From: Vibrio natriegens NBRC 15636 = ATCC 14048 = DSM 759
GTDB lineage: Bacteria; Pseudomonadota; Gammaproteobacteria; Enterobacterales; Vibrionaceae
Length of the DNA: 64,000 nt
Direction: 5' to 3'
NCBI RefSeq assembly: GCF_035621455.1
Contig: NZ_CP141823.1
Coordinates: 1,116,001-1,180,000, forward strand
Under the pieces are notes generated by a model. It was given only the letters and a program-made list of their open reading frames with translations, had not been told where the DNA came from and did not search any database. Position 1 is the first letter of the stretch; every line of letters starts with the position of its first letter. A program made the translations under genes and the position numbers. Below, one piece after another: positions 1-9,385 of this stretch.

Positions 1-596
1 AAGCTGAGTATCAGCGACAGACTTTTGAACTGGTGATCCTCGACAGGGGGCTACCAGATGGTGATGGTTTAGAACTTTGCCATTACTTGCGTCAGCAGCA
101 AGATTGGACGCCAGTTTTGGTGCTGACTGCGAGAGACAGTGAAATGGACAAAGTCGATGGCTTAGAGGCAGATGTTGACGACTACATAACGAAACCCTTT
201 AGTGTGCTGGAGTTTCAAGCTCGAGTGAGGAATGTATTACGCCGAGCAAATCAAACGACAGATAACAAGGCCAGAGAGACAGAGACCGAAGACGCTTTGA
301 ATTTTGGCGCGTTAAAGATTGTTCCGGCGTTGCATCAGGTTTCGCTCAACAATAAAGATGTTTCGCTGACGGCGATGGAATTCTCGTTGTTACAGTTTCT
401 CGCGACGCGCCCCGGCAGGGTCTATAGCAAAGATGAACTGCTCGATCATGTCTGGAATACCAATCACGCCGGATATCATCACACGGTTTGTAGCACCATT
501 AATCGCTTGCGCTCTAAGTTGATGATCTCGGATTCTGAGCATCATTTTATCCAGACAGTTTGGGGTGTGGGTTACAAATTTCAGTCGCACCAATGA
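1..596 (+). CDS. OmpR/PhoB-family response regulator (5' truncated)
   Basis: The frame is open to the window edge, so the N-terminus (acidic pocket residues) is missing. What remains is most of a receiver domain and a complete winged-helix DNA-binding domain. The likely phospho-acceptor is the Asp of ILDRGLPDGDG (codon 42-44); VLTARD and YITKPF supply the conserved Thr and Lys. The C-terminal half has the OmpR-type signature around KDELLDHVW, STINRLRSKL and VWGVGYKF. The stop codon overlaps an ATG in the frame of the next gene, a histidine kinase, so the two form a cotranscribed two-component pair. The regulon cannot be told from sequence. The family is clear, the specific system is not recognised. 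Confidence 0.93.
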   Translation, partial: AEYQRQTFELVILDRGLPDGDGLELCHYLRQQQDWTPVLVLTARDSEMDKVDGLEADVDDYITKPFSVLEFQARVRNVLRRANQTTDNKARETETEDALNFGALKIVPALHQVSLNNKDVSLTAMEFSLLQFLATRPGRVYSKDELLDHVWNTNHAGYHHTVCSTINRLRSKLMISDSEHHFIQTVWGVGYKFQSHQ

Positions 597-616
597 GCCA
601 GTTAGGAGGCGAAAGG

Positions 617-1990
617 ATGAGCTTCAAATCTCGTTTGGTCGTATTTACCACGGTATGGTTTTGTTTGGCTGCGGCTGCCATTGCGCTGACTTATAACTGG
701 CAGAAAGAGACCATCGAACTTCGCACTCAGCAGAGCTTACACAAAGAACTCGCCAGTCATATGCGCGATGATAATCCGTTAATGATTGGGACAGATTACA
801 ACCCAAAAGCACTAAAATCGATCTTCCATACTTTAATGTTGATTGGGCCCGACTTCGAAATCTATTTTCTTGATAGTCAGGGGAATATCACCACACATGC
901 CGCTCCGGATGGGGCAAAGCTGTTGGAGTCGGTGGATCTTGCTCCGATCAAACAGTTTTTACGCGGTGATGCTTTCCCGATTTTAGGCGATGATCCGCGA
1001 AATAGTGAGCAACATAAAGTGTTTTCCGTCGCGGCGATTGAAGAGCTTGGCTCAACGGTAGGTTATCTTTATGTTGTGATCGGCAGCTCCCGTCACACAG
1101 CGATTGCTAACGCGCAAGTTGATACGCCTTATCTCGCACTCGCTGGGCTGGTATTACTCTCCATATTAGGCTTCGCTTTCGGTGCTTATATGTTGGTGAA
1201 GCACAGTCTTCTTAATCCTATCGAGCGAGTGACCGATCAATTGCAACAGCAGGCGGAACATGATTTTCGTCTGCATCCAGAGTTTACTCGTCAGGTTCCT
1301 GAGCTAATACCCGTGGCTCATTCTTACCAATTGATGGCAAAGCACATCCAGCAGCAATTCTTACACCTCGAATATCAATCTTCTCAACGTCGTCAAAGTC
1401 TTGTGCAATTAAGTCACGATTTAAAGACGCCGCTTTCAAGTGTATTGGGGTATTTAGAAACGTGGCGATTACAACATCCTGAATCGGACCCTTTGATTGA
1501 TGTGGCTTTTCGAAATGGAGAAAAACTTTCCAGACAACTGCATGCATTACTCGAAGAGGCCAAAAAAGAAGCCACGCTACCGAGCTACGAATATCTTCCC
1601 GTAGATTTGGCTGAGTTGGTGACAGAGTGTGCTGAAACGATGCAAGGTCAATTTCAGAACAAGGAAGTGACGCTGAGTGTAGAGATGGAAGAGCAAATAC
1701 AGGCCATTGGCGATAAAGGGCTGCTGGAAAGGATGCTGCTTAACTTGTTGGAAAACGCGTTACGCCATAGCCCGTCAGGGTCGACCGTCGTTTGTCGAAT
1801 CAATCTCAGTGATGACAAAACAAGTGCCCATTTTACGCTTTCCAACCACATTGCGTCAGAGTCTCACCAAGGTTCATTAGGTATCGGAACGAAAATTGTG
1901 CAGTCCATCTTAATGTTGCATCACAGCTACTTAGAAACTGCTATGACAGCGTCACGATTTACCCAACGATTCACACTTCCCGCGGTATGA
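617..1990 (+). CDS. Membrane sensor histidine kinase with atypical catalytic domain
   Basis: This is the partner of the preceding response regulator. The ATG at 617 is chosen because AGGAGG lies 7 bases upstream; this gives 457 aa. An N-terminal membrane segment (about residues 7-25), a periplasmic domain of about 150 aa, a second membrane segment (about 172-194), a HAMP-like linker and a dimerisation helix with LSHDLKTP (phospho-accepting His267) follow in order. An N box (NLLENALRHS, about residue 378) is clear. The usual G1 box (DxGxG) is not visible: the chain passes from the N box through a short strand to SLGIGTKIVQSI, which resembles a G2 box. The ATP lid therefore appears shortened. 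It may still bind ATP or may favour phosphatase activity; this is inference. Confidence 0.88.
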   Translation: MSFKSRLVVFTTVWFCLAAAAIALTYNWQKETIELRTQQSLHKELASHMRDDNPLMIGTDYNPKALKSIFHTLMLIGPDFEIYFLDSQGNITTHAAPDGAKLLESVDLAPIKQFLRGDAFPILGDDPRNSEQHKVFSVAAIEELGSTVGYLYVVIGSSRHTAIANAQVDTPYLALAGLVLLSILGFAFGAYMLVKHSLLNPIERVTDQLQQQAEHDFRLHPEFTRQVPELIPVAHSYQLMAKHIQQQFLHLEYQSSQRRQSLVQLSHDLKTPLSSVLGYLETWRLQHPESDPLIDVAFRNGEKLSRQLHALLEEAKKEATLPSYEYLPVDLAELVTECAETMQGQFQNKEVTLSVEMEEQIQAIGDKGLLERMLLNLLENALRHSPSGSTVVCRINLSDDKTSAHFTLSNHIASESHQGSLGIGTKIVQSILMLHHSYLETAMTASRFTQRFTLPAV

Positions 1991-2000
1991 GAGAAGTGTG

Positions 2001-2024
2001 AATGAGTCAAGGGTTTGACTCGTT
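2001..2024. terminator. Hairpin between convergent kinase and sodC
   Basis: GAGTCAA and TTGACTC form a 7-bp stem with a 4-base loop between two convergent genes. No strong T-run follows on either strand, so termination is plausible but weak. Confidence 0.4.
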
Positions 2025-2544
2025 ACTCAATTACTCCACAAACAATGCGGGCCCCACCACCACCGAGTTTCGCCGGTTGATCGGAATGGTTATCTCCACC
2101 TGCATGTATCATCAGGGCTCGGCCTTTCAAATCGGACAGCTTTAGGCGTGGTGCAACGACGGGTGAAACGGCATTCCCTTCCATATCCGCATACAAGGGA
2201 GGAAGGTCGCCAAGGTGGTTATCGTCTGTCCACGGATACCCATGTTTTCCGGTATTTTGTGGATCATAATGGCCGCCAGCTGCACCGCCTAAAACGGTTT
2301 TTCCGTCTTTTTCTGCACTTTCACAAGATGGGTTTACATGCACGTGAAAGCCATGCAGCCCTGCAGGGATACTGGTCAATTGAGGCGAAAATACAACGCC
2401 GTATTGACTTTCTGATAGCTCAACCGTACCAACGCTTTTGTTGGTATTGAGATCAGTCATGGTGATCGATTGAGCAATAGCGGCAGGTGCGATCATTCCA
2501 ATCAATGTTACGGGTGCAGAAATCCGCAGTAATCCTTTTAACAT
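2023..2544 (-). CDS. sodC: Periplasmic Cu/Zn superoxide dismutase
   Basis: Converts superoxide to hydrogen peroxide and oxygen in the periplasm. The start is the ATG at 2544, preceded by GGAAGGG at good spacing; the 173-aa product begins with a signal peptide ending near AIAQ. Metal ligands are visible in [21 protein letters not shown] and the [13 protein letters not shown] segment, and the C-terminal [12 protein letters not shown] is typical of the bacterial family. The two cysteines in NPSCE and RIVCGV would form the conserved disulfide. The gene is convergent with the kinase and divergent from scrA. Length and all motifs are normal, so an active enzyme is expected. Confidence 0.95.
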   Translation of the reverse strand: MLKGLLRISAPVTLIGMIAPAAIAQSITMTDLNTNKSVGTVELSESQYGVVFSPQLTSIPAGLHGFHVHVNPSCESAEKDGKTVLGGAAGGHYDPQNTGKHGYPWTDDNHLGDLPPLYADMEGNAVSPVVAPRLKLSDLKGRALMIHAGGDNHSDQPAKLGGGGARIVCGVIE

Positions 2545-3081
2545 GGTTTGCCCTTCCATATAACTATTCGGATGGTAGTAAGTTCAATGTGCGAGTGTCG
2601 GAAAGAGACACGCGTAGCGTCATGCTCTTCAAACAACTTTTGACGTGAACTGGGGAAAGTTCTAAAGCCAGAACCGTATATTCTGACCCTAATAAAATGT
2701 AGCACATCAGACATATTTGACATAAGAATCACCGTGATAAGCGGAGAGTCAACGTCAAACTTGTTCGAAACCATGAAGAAAAACAGATGTGTAGAACTAA
2801 ATGCGAATGAACGAATCGGTTTTACTCGAGCGAATAAATTAAATTTTCCCTACTAAATCGCTCTAATTTAACTACTATTTTAATATGAGTTTGGGTGAAT
2901 ATAAATGGTAGTTTGGGTGTCTAATATGTCATCATTTTGTTAGAAAAATGGAATAAAGATCACTTAACAACGTTGAAAAAAATTCAAGTTTGGTTTGAAT
3001 AAGTAATAATGTTTTAGTAACAAATAGTTACGTGTATTTAATTAACAATAAGATGGCTAATTTCGACAAGGAATGAAAAAG
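2545..3081. other. AT-rich intergenic region between sodC and scrA
   Basis: About 540 bases without a convincing gene, between divergent sodC and scrA, so it should carry both promoters. It becomes strongly AT-rich towards scrA (about 2810-3070), with A and T runs typical of curved or H-NS-bound DNA. I could not pick a confident -35/-10 pair. The open frame near 2538-2774 has no ribosome site and overlaps the sodC start, so I do not treat it as a gene. Confidence 0.5.
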
Positions 3082-4497
3082 ATGAGCAACAAGGAATCTA
3101 CTCAGACTGATCGCAGCCGCCGTAATTTTCTGAAAGGAGCAACGGGTGCCGTTGTTGCCAGTGTGAGTGCATCTGCCTTCTCAGGCCTTGCACAAGCAGG
3201 TGAGCAGAAAATTAATTGGGGCAGCCAAGGTCTAGGTAGTAAAAACGATAGACAATTTTGGCGTAAAGTTCAAAAGCAGTTTGTTCTAGACAAAAAAACG
3301 ACGTACATGAACATTGGCACGACAGGTTCTATGCCTAAGCATGTACTGGAAAACTACGCAGACAATAACAAGCTAGTAGCAACATACCCATGGGATATGC
3401 AAGGCAAGTTTGGTTCTTGGCCACAAGTTACCAATATGGCCGCGGAAATTGCTGCGGGCTTTGGTGCAGATGCGGAAGAGATCATTCTTAGTCGTAACAC
3501 CACTGATGGCTTATGTACAATCATCAACGGACTGGATTTCGAAGAGGGTGACGTTATCCTCACAACGCACCATGAACATGCAGCAGCTCTTTCGCCTCTT
3601 CACGTGGCAGCAGAGCGTTTTAAAGCTGAGGTGATTCAAATTCAACTTCCGGTGTTTACTGGTACCGAAGAGGTCTCTGAAGAAGCTTATGTCGACGTGT
3701 TCAGTAAGGCGATTGAAGATAATCTCAACGCTGGTAAGAATGTCCGACTGATCGTTTTCTCTCATATCACTTACAAAACAGGTACGGCACTTCCAGCCAA
3801 GGCGATTTGTAAACTTGCGAATGAGAACAGCATCCCTACGATGATCGACGGTGCTCACACCATTGGTATGTTAAATCTCGACTTCCATGACATAGACTGT
3901 GACTTTTATGCAGGTTCTGGTCATAAATGGCAGTGTGGTGCTGGCGCGACTGGTATTTTATACGTAAGGAAAGGTGATCGTTTAAGCGAGTACTGGGAGC
4001 GGGAACTTGAAAACCCGCTTTGGTTGATTAACTCATCACTTGCTCATACTGGTATGTCCCAACAGACTCAGTTTCAGTACATTGGTAACGATAACTTCCC
4101 AGCGAAACAAGCGTTAACTGACAGCTGTAAAATGTGGGATGAGATTGGCCGAGATCGAATTGAAGAGCGTGTCCTTGGCTTAGGTAGTCTGTGTAAAGAG
4201 TTGCTTGCTGAAGCTTTACCACAAGCAAAGATCTTCTCACCAAACGTAGAGGGTTTAACCAGTGGTATCACGACGTTTAACCCACTTGCAGATGAGACGG
4301 ACGGTGAAGCTCTCACGCTGTTCCGGGATCGCTTGCGCGAGGAGTATGGCTATATCATCCGTACAACGGATTTCAAGTTGAAGAAAGATGATTCACACAA
4401 TACGTATGCGCTGCGTATCTCTACACACTTGTTCCATGATGAGCAAGATGTAGAAGGGTTAGTTCAAGCAATTACAGACTTGTACTACTCATTCTAA
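3082..4497 (+). CDS. scrA: ScrA: PLP-dependent class V aminotransferase-like enzyme with Tat-type leader
   Basis: First gene of scrABC, known in V. parahaemolyticus to switch cells between swarming and capsule/biofilm; ScrA is held to make the extracellular S-signal. AAGGA touches the ATG at 3073 but is 9 bases from the ATG at 3082, so the latter is preferred (471 aa). A twin-arginine-type leader (RSRRNFLKG, then an Ala-rich stretch ending near AQAG) precedes a class V aminotransferase fold; the PLP lysine is in GSGHKWQCGAG (K282). Related enzymes include isopenicillin N epimerase-like and cysteine desulfurase-like proteins. A short hairpin separates it from scrB. The leader suggests export of a folded PLP enzyme, which I infer and which is unusual for signal synthases. 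Confidence 0.9.
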   Translation: MSNKESTQTDRSRRNFLKGATGAVVASVSASAFSGLAQAGEQKINWGSQGLGSKNDRQFWRKVQKQFVLDKKTTYMNIGTTGSMPKHVLENYADNNKLVATYPWDMQGKFGSWPQVTNMAAEIAAGFGADAEEIILSRNTTDGLCTIINGLDFEEGDVILTTHHEHAAALSPLHVAAERFKAEVIQIQLPVFTGTEEVSEEAYVDVFSKAIEDNLNAGKNVRLIVFSHITYKTGTALPAKAICKLANENSIPTMIDGAHTIGMLNLDFHDIDCDFYAGSGHKWQCGAGATGILYVRKGDRLSEYWERELENPLWLINSSLAHTGMSQQTQFQYIGNDNFPAKQALTDSCKMWDEIGRDRIEERVLGLGSLCKELLAEALPQAKIFSPNVEGLTSGITTFNPLADETDGEALTLFRDRLREEYGYIIRTTDFKLKKDDSHNTYALRISTHLFHDEQDVEGLVQAITDLYYSF

Positions 4498-4515
4498 GAT
4501 TGTTATTGATCACGT

Positions 4516-4538
4516 AAGCGTCCAGTTTTGGGCGCTTT
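4516..4538 (+). other. Hairpin between scrA and scrB
   Basis: AAGCGTCC pairs with GGGCGCTT (one G-U pair) around a 6-base loop, just after the scrA stop. There is no long T-run, so it may partly attenuate or stabilise scrA mRNA rather than end the operon. Confidence 0.4.
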
Positions 4539-4557
4539 GTGAAAAAGGTTAAGCACT

Positions 4558-5487
4558 ATGTCAGTCAAGATACTTAAACGAACCATAGCCGCGATGGGGA
4601 TAATAACGGCCACCGTTATGTCTTCTTCAGTTTGGTCAAGTGATCTCCAAGAGATCCGCGAGAGTGGAGTCCTGCGCCATATCGGTGTTCCTTATGCCAA
4701 TTTTGTTTCTTATATCGAACAAGGTGAAATGGAAACACTCACCGGGTTTGATGTCGACATAGTGAGAGGATTTGCTCAGTCTTTGGGCGTGCGTTATGAA
4801 TACGTGCCTGCTCAGTGGAGCAATATGATCGGCAAGCTCATTGGCCAACATGTTCATTACCAAGATAAACGAGCCGTTTTGGGTGAAACAACACCTATTG
4901 AAGGCGACTTGATTGCAAATGGTGTGACCATCCTCGACTGGAGAACTGAGGTTGTTGATTTTTCGAAGGACTACTTTCCTTCTGGTGTTTGGTTAGTATC
5001 CAGAACGGATTCGTCGCTGTCTCCAATTAAGCCAACTGGCTCCATTGATGAAGACATCGGCATAGTGAAAGATCTCATAGATGGTCGAGAGGTACTAGCC
5101 TTGGAACACTCATGTCTTGACCCCAATCTTTATGACTTGTATGACACTGGAGCAAAAGTGATTCTTCCTGATGGTCACCGCCTTCTCAACGAGATGGTGC
5201 CAGCAATTATGAAGAATGATGCGGAAAGCACTTTGTTAGATGTTGCAGATACTCTCATCGCGCTTGAAAAATGGCCTGGTGAAATAAAAGTGATCGGTCC
5301 AATATCAGAAAATCAAAAGATGGCGGTAGCATTCCGAAAAAATTCACCAGAATTACGCGAAGCCTTTGATCGTTATTTGGACGCGATTAAGGAAGATGGA
5401 ACGTACGAAATGCTAGTGAAGAAATATTATCCATCGATCTACTACTTTTACAATGATTACTTCATAGAAGAAAGTAAGAAAAATTAA
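4558..5487 (+). CDS. scrB: ScrB: periplasmic amino-acid-type solute-binding protein
   Basis: A 309-aa exported protein of the SBP_bac_3 family. The N-terminus is a signal peptide (KRTIAAMGIITATVMSSSVWSS), followed by the two-lobe fold typical of polar amino-acid binding proteins (for example LTGFDVDIVRGFAQSLG near residue 62 and EDGTYEMLVKKYYP near the end). In V. parahaemolyticus ScrB is thought to sense the ScrA-made signal in the periplasm and to steer ScrC. There is no ABC permease or ATPase next to it, consistent with a receptor rather than transport role. The stop overlaps the scrC ATG by one base (TAATG), implying translational coupling. Confidence 0.92.
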   Translation: MSVKILKRTIAAMGIITATVMSSSVWSSDLQEIRESGVLRHIGVPYANFVSYIEQGEMETLTGFDVDIVRGFAQSLGVRYEYVPAQWSNMIGKLIGQHVHYQDKRAVLGETTPIEGDLIANGVTILDWRTEVVDFSKDYFPSGVWLVSRTDSSLSPIKPTGSIDEDIGIVKDLIDGREVLALEHSCLDPNLYDLYDTGAKVILPDGHRLLNEMVPAIMKNDAESTLLDVADTLIALEKWPGEIKVIGPISENQKMAVAFRKNSPELREAFDRYLDAIKEDGTYEMLVKKYYPSIYYFYNDYFIEESKKN

Positions 5488-7811
5488 TGAAAAAGGCTGT
5501 TAAAAAAATATCCAGCAGAAAAATAATAACAATAAGCGCAATATTAGTGTCGGTTTATTTGGCGATGCTTATTGTTGTTACCAGTCTCGGCCAAAATAAA
5601 TTAAAAGAATCACAACATAGAGAGCTAGACTTAAAAGTAAAAAGTTATGCAAGTACACTTGATAACTTATTTACGATTGCAAGTGAAGACATTGAAAATT
5701 TATCCAGTGATAAGACCGTCCAAACATTTTTTGCCAATTTGGCGTCTGGTATGTCTATGGAGTATGGACTGGGTGCGAGCCTGATCAATCTGAAGCATCG
5801 TTTTGACAGTAAAATCGCCAGTAAAAAAATAAATAACAGCCATATTTATGACAAGTTAACGCTGGTGGGCGGTGATGGAACGATTATCATCTCTACAAAT
5901 CCTCAGAAGTTACAGTCGGTTGATGTTCATAAACTGATGATCGATCATAATCATACAGAGGAAGTCTACGCGTCTGATGAGGGTGATGGCACACTCATTC
6001 AAGTGGTCAAAAAAGTACAGTTTTCAGGAAAACAAGTCGCTTTTATTGTTGCAGACATCAACACAAGTGTCGTGATTGAGCAATTAACCAATCAAGAGCA
6101 CGAAGATAGCTATAGCCGAATGGTTCTCAATGTTAAAAACGTTGAGATGGTTGTTTGGGATTCAATAACAAAGAATTCTATAGATAATCAACACGAGAGT
6201 TCCGTAGAACCTAAAGAACTGACAAGTAAAATATATTTTGAAGTGCCAGTTGAACGCTATCACTTTAAATTGAGAGCCTGGTTTGAGCCTTTAAGTGAAA
6301 GTGATGTTCTTACCTCACGATTATTTATTATTGGCCTGAGTATTCTTGCTGTAATGATTGTTAGCGGTCTTTGTTACGCTTTCATCGCGAATAATAATAG
6401 AATTGAATTAAAAATAAAGCTTGAAGAAGAAAAAAAGCGTAAGGATATTCTTTCTAAACAAAACCAAAAGCTTACTAATGAAATAGAGCGTCGTATTGCT
6501 TCAGAAAAAGAGCTCGAATTCCAAGCGAAATATGACACCTTAACCAACTTGCCAAATCGTAGTTACGGTTCAGAGCGATTGGCGTTGGAATTGATCCGCG
6601 CTGCTCGTAGTGGCTCTAAAGTGTTGGTTATGTTTATCGATTTGGATCATTTTAAACAGATCAATGATTCCATGGGCCACTTTGTTGGTGATGAAATCCT
6701 TAAGCTTAGTGCGCAACGTTTACACGGTGTCGCGAGAAAAACCGACTTACTAGCCAGAATAGGCGGTGACGAATTTTTATTAGTGGTGCCTGACTTACCT
6801 GATGCTGACACGGCTAAACGTGTCGCATCTAGTGTACTCACTGCTTTTGATGCGCCGTTGATATGGAACAACCATGAGTTTTTCCTCACCAGTAGTATTG
6901 GGATGTCAGTGTTCCCTGATGATGGTGAAACTGCGGAGCAGTTATTGGCAAGTGCTGATATGGCAATGTATCGCGTTAAGCAAGATGGCCGAGATGCTTT
7001 CTGTTTTTATGACCAGAACATGAACCAGGATCTGCAACGCTATCTTGATTTGGAAAGCCGATTGCGCCACGCAATTTCTAATCAACTATTGGAATTGTAT
7101 TACCAGCCTATTGTTGAGCTGAAAACAGGCGAGATTGTCGGTGCAGAAGCATTAATGCGCTGGAAAGATGAAAAATACGGATTTGTTAATCCTGAAGAGT
7201 TTATCTCCATCGCTGAGAAAAATGGATTGATTCACCAAGTGGGTGAGTTTGCCATCCAGCAAGCCTGTCTGCGAGCTGCGCAGTGGCAATCAATTACGCC
7301 TTTATTTATGTCGGTCAACTTCTCTAGTGTTCAGTTCCGTTATTGTGAAAAATTACTTGATTTGATAACTCAAAACTTAAGTGAATCGGGGCTCCCAGCC
7401 GATAAGTTTGATGTCGAAGTGACGGAAAGTTTACTGTTCAACCATGACCAAGAGTTATTGGACATGCTGAACAACTTGCGTTCATTGGGAACCAAACTGA
7501 CCATTGATGATTTTGGTACGGGCTATTCGGCACTGAGTTACTTGCAGAAATTCCCATTTGATCGTCTGAAAATCGATCGAGCTTTCATGCAAAACGTGTT
7601 TGAAAATGAGTCGGATCAAGAACTGGTCAATGTAATTGTCGCGATGGCAAAAGCACTCAATCTCAAAATTGTTGCTGAAGGAATCGAAGAGCGCCGACAT
7701 GTCGATTATCTCAACAACCTAAACTGTGAGTTTGGACAAGGTTTCTACTATAGCCGCCCAGTACCCGCAGAGGAGTTCGAAGCCTTACTAAAGCAACCAA
7801 GCTGGTTGTAA
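5487..7811 (+). CDS. scrC: ScrC: membrane GGDEF-EAL bifunctional c-di-GMP enzyme
   Basis: A 774-aa inner-membrane protein. One membrane segment near residues 14-34 and another near 277-298 enclose a periplasmic sensor of about 240 aa; a coiled-coil linker (about 305-345) leads to GGDEF and EAL domains. The diguanylate cyclase site is intact (GGDEF, residues 426-430) with an RKTD inhibitory site just upstream, and the phosphodiesterase site is intact (EAL, 554-556; DDFGTGYSAL; VAEGIE). In V. parahaemolyticus ScrC makes c-di-GMP when alone and degrades it when ScrA and ScrB are present, promoting swarming and repressing capsule. All residues seen here fit a dual-function enzyme. The scrB-scrC overlap supports one operon. 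Confidence 0.94.
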   Translation: MKKAVKKISSRKIITISAILVSVYLAMLIVVTSLGQNKLKESQHRELDLKVKSYASTLDNLFTIASEDIENLSSDKTVQTFFANLASGMSMEYGLGASLINLKHRFDSKIASKKINNSHIYDKLTLVGGDGTIIISTNPQKLQSVDVHKLMIDHNHTEEVYASDEGDGTLIQVVKKVQFSGKQVAFIVADINTSVVIEQLTNQEHEDSYSRMVLNVKNVEMVVWDSITKNSIDNQHESSVEPKELTSKIYFEVPVERYHFKLRAWFEPLSESDVLTSRLFIIGLSILAVMIVSGLCYAFIANNNRIELKIKLEEEKKRKDILSKQNQKLTNEIERRIASEKELEFQAKYDTLTNLPNRSYGSERLALELIRAARSGSKVLVMFIDLDHFKQINDSMGHFVGDEILKLSAQRLHGVARKTDLLARIGGDEFLLVVPDLPDADTAKRVASSVLTAFDAPLIWNNHEFFLTSSIGMSVFPDDGETAEQLLASADMAMYRVKQDGRDAFCFYDQNMNQDLQRYLDLESRLRHAISNQLLELYYQPIVELKTGEIVGAEALMRWKDEKYGFVNPEEFISIAEKNGLIHQVGEFAIQQACLRAAQWQSITPLFMSVNFSSVQFRYCEKLLDLITQNLSESGLPADKFDVEVTESLLFNHDQELLDMLNNLRSLGTKLTIDDFGTGYSALSYLQKFPFDRLKIDRAFMQNVFENESDQELVNVIVAMAKALNLKIVAEGIEERRHVDYLNNLNCEFGQGFYYSRPVPAEEFEALLKQPSWL

Positions 7812-8023
7812 ATCCTTTCAATACAATGTTATAGCTAAGCATTGATGATATTTGTGCCTCAAGTTCATCAATGCTTTTCCACCTCAAGGGATAATCCCTC
7901 TTCCTGCTTTGAATTACACTACAATTAATTGATAAGTGATCGCCGGTGACGCCCGTCACACAAAGGCTAAACCAAATTCAAAACGAGTGAAAACTCGCCA
8001 ACGTAATCAAGAAGGAATTGCGA

Positions 8024-9217
8024 ATGTCTTCTGCATTTTACCAACAGATTCAACAGCAAATTGAAGAAGTGAAGGCTGAAGGTCTTTACAAAGCAGAACG
8101 TATTATTACGTCTCAACAGCAAGCTGCTGTGAAAATCTCAACCGGTGAAGAAGTACTGAACTTCTGTGCAAATAACTACTTAGGCCTTGCTAACCACCCT
8201 GCACTGATTGAAGCAGGTAAAGTGGGTATGGATGAGCATGGTTTTGGTATGGCGTCAGTACGCTTCATTTGTGGTACTCAAGACATCCACAAAGAGCTAG
8301 AGCAGAAACTGTCTAAGTTCCTGGGTAAAGAAGACACGATTCTTTACACCTCTTGCTTTGACGCAAACGCAGGCCTATTTGAAACCATTCTTGGTAAAGA
8401 AGATGCCATCATTTCTGATGCACTAAACCATGCTTCTATCATTGATGGTGTTCGCCTGTGTAAAGCAATGCGCTTCCGTTACTCAAACAACAACATGGAA
8501 GAGCTAGAGCAACAACTGATTGCGGCAAAAGAAGCGGGTGCTCGCCACATTCTTATCGTAACGGATGGTGTGTTCTCGATGGACGGCGTGGTTGCGAACC
8601 TTCCAGCTATCTGTGACCTGGCGGAAAAATACGGCGCATTGACCATGGTTGATGACTCTCACGCGGTTGGCTTTATGGGTAAAACCGGTGCAGGCACGCA
8701 CGAGCACCACAACGTGGTTGACCGTATCGACATCATCACTGGTACGCTTGGTAAAGCAATGGGCGGCGCTTCAGGCGGCTATACATCAGGTAAAGCAGAA
8801 GTGATCGACTGGCTACGTCAGCGTTCTCGTCCGTACCTATTCTCAAACTCGGTTGCACCAGCAATCGTAAATGCCTCTATCCGAGTTCTAGACCTGCTAG
8901 AAGAAAGTGGCGACCTACGTGACCGCCTGTGGGAAAACGCAGCGCATTTCCGTGCACGTATGGAAGCGGCTGGCTTCACGATGGGTGGTGCTGATCACGC
9001 AATCATCCCAATCATGCTTGGTGACGCGAAAGTTGCGGCTGAGTTCGCTGAGCGTGCACTAGAAAAAGGCATCTACGTAATCGGCTTCTCATTCCCTGTT
9101 GTACCAAAAGGTCAGGCGCGTATCCGCACTCAAATGTCAGCGGCGCACTCTCGCGAGCAATTGGATCGTGCGATCGACGCGTTCATCCAGGTTGGTAAGG
9201 ACATGGGCATTATTTAA
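8024..9217 (+). CDS. kbl: 2-amino-3-ketobutyrate CoA ligase (glycine C-acetyltransferase)
   Basis: Cleaves 2-amino-3-ketobutyrate with CoA to glycine and acetyl-CoA, the second step of threonine degradation. The ATG at 8024 has AAGGAA 6 bases upstream and gives 397 aa, essentially the E. coli Kbl length. It is a PLP alpha-oxoamine synthase: the cofactor lysine is in [15 protein letters not shown] (K244), with [10 protein letters not shown] and SMDGVVA supplying further cofactor contacts. It is followed by tdh, which makes its substrate, but unlike in E. coli the two are separated by about 170 bases holding a large hairpin. Codon use is strongly biased, suggesting high expression. Confidence 0.97.
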   Translation: MSSAFYQQIQQQIEEVKAEGLYKAERIITSQQQAAVKISTGEEVLNFCANNYLGLANHPALIEAGKVGMDEHGFGMASVRFICGTQDIHKELEQKLSKFLGKEDTILYTSCFDANAGLFETILGKEDAIISDALNHASIIDGVRLCKAMRFRYSNNNMEELEQQLIAAKEAGARHILIVTDGVFSMDGVVANLPAICDLAEKYGALTMVDDSHAVGFMGKTGAGTHEHHNVVDRIDIITGTLGKAMGGASGGYTSGKAEVIDWLRQRSRPYLFSNSVAPAIVNASIRVLDLLEESGDLRDRLWENAAHFRARMEAAGFTMGGADHAIIPIMLGDAKVAAEFAERALEKGIYVIGFSFPVVPKGQARIRTQMSAAHSREQLDRAIDAFIQVGKDMGII

Positions 9218-9240
9218 GTTTTAGTATCTCTCGTGTTTCA

Positions 9241-9313
9241 CGTGGGTTTATGACAAAGGCTTGCCCAAATCTCCGTTGGAGAAGGCTCATTGGGTTAAGC
9301 CTTTTCACCCACG
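9241..9313 (+). promoter_or_regulatory. Multi-tier hairpin with alternative pairing between kbl and tdh
   Basis: Four nested complementary pairs: CGTGGGT with ACCCACG (9241-9247/9307-9313), AAAGGCTT with AAGCCTTT (9255-9262/9297-9304), CCCAA with TTGGG (9264-9268/9290-9294) and CTCC with GGAG (9271-9274/9278-9281). A second AAGGCT at 9282-9287 can pair instead with AGCCTT at 9298-9303, just before TTTT, giving a terminator-like alternative. This could be an attenuator, a processing signal or a partial terminator. Confidence 0.55.
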
Positions 9314-9385
9314 CTGTTGAGTGATAATGAAAGTTATAGAGAATTTTTTGTTGCGCACTGAGCGGAGCAATATTTGGTGAATACT

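Noticed and set aside
2538-2774. 78-codon minus-strand frame before sodC
   Set aside because: It overlaps the sodC start in another frame, has no ribosome site and no recognisable sequence.
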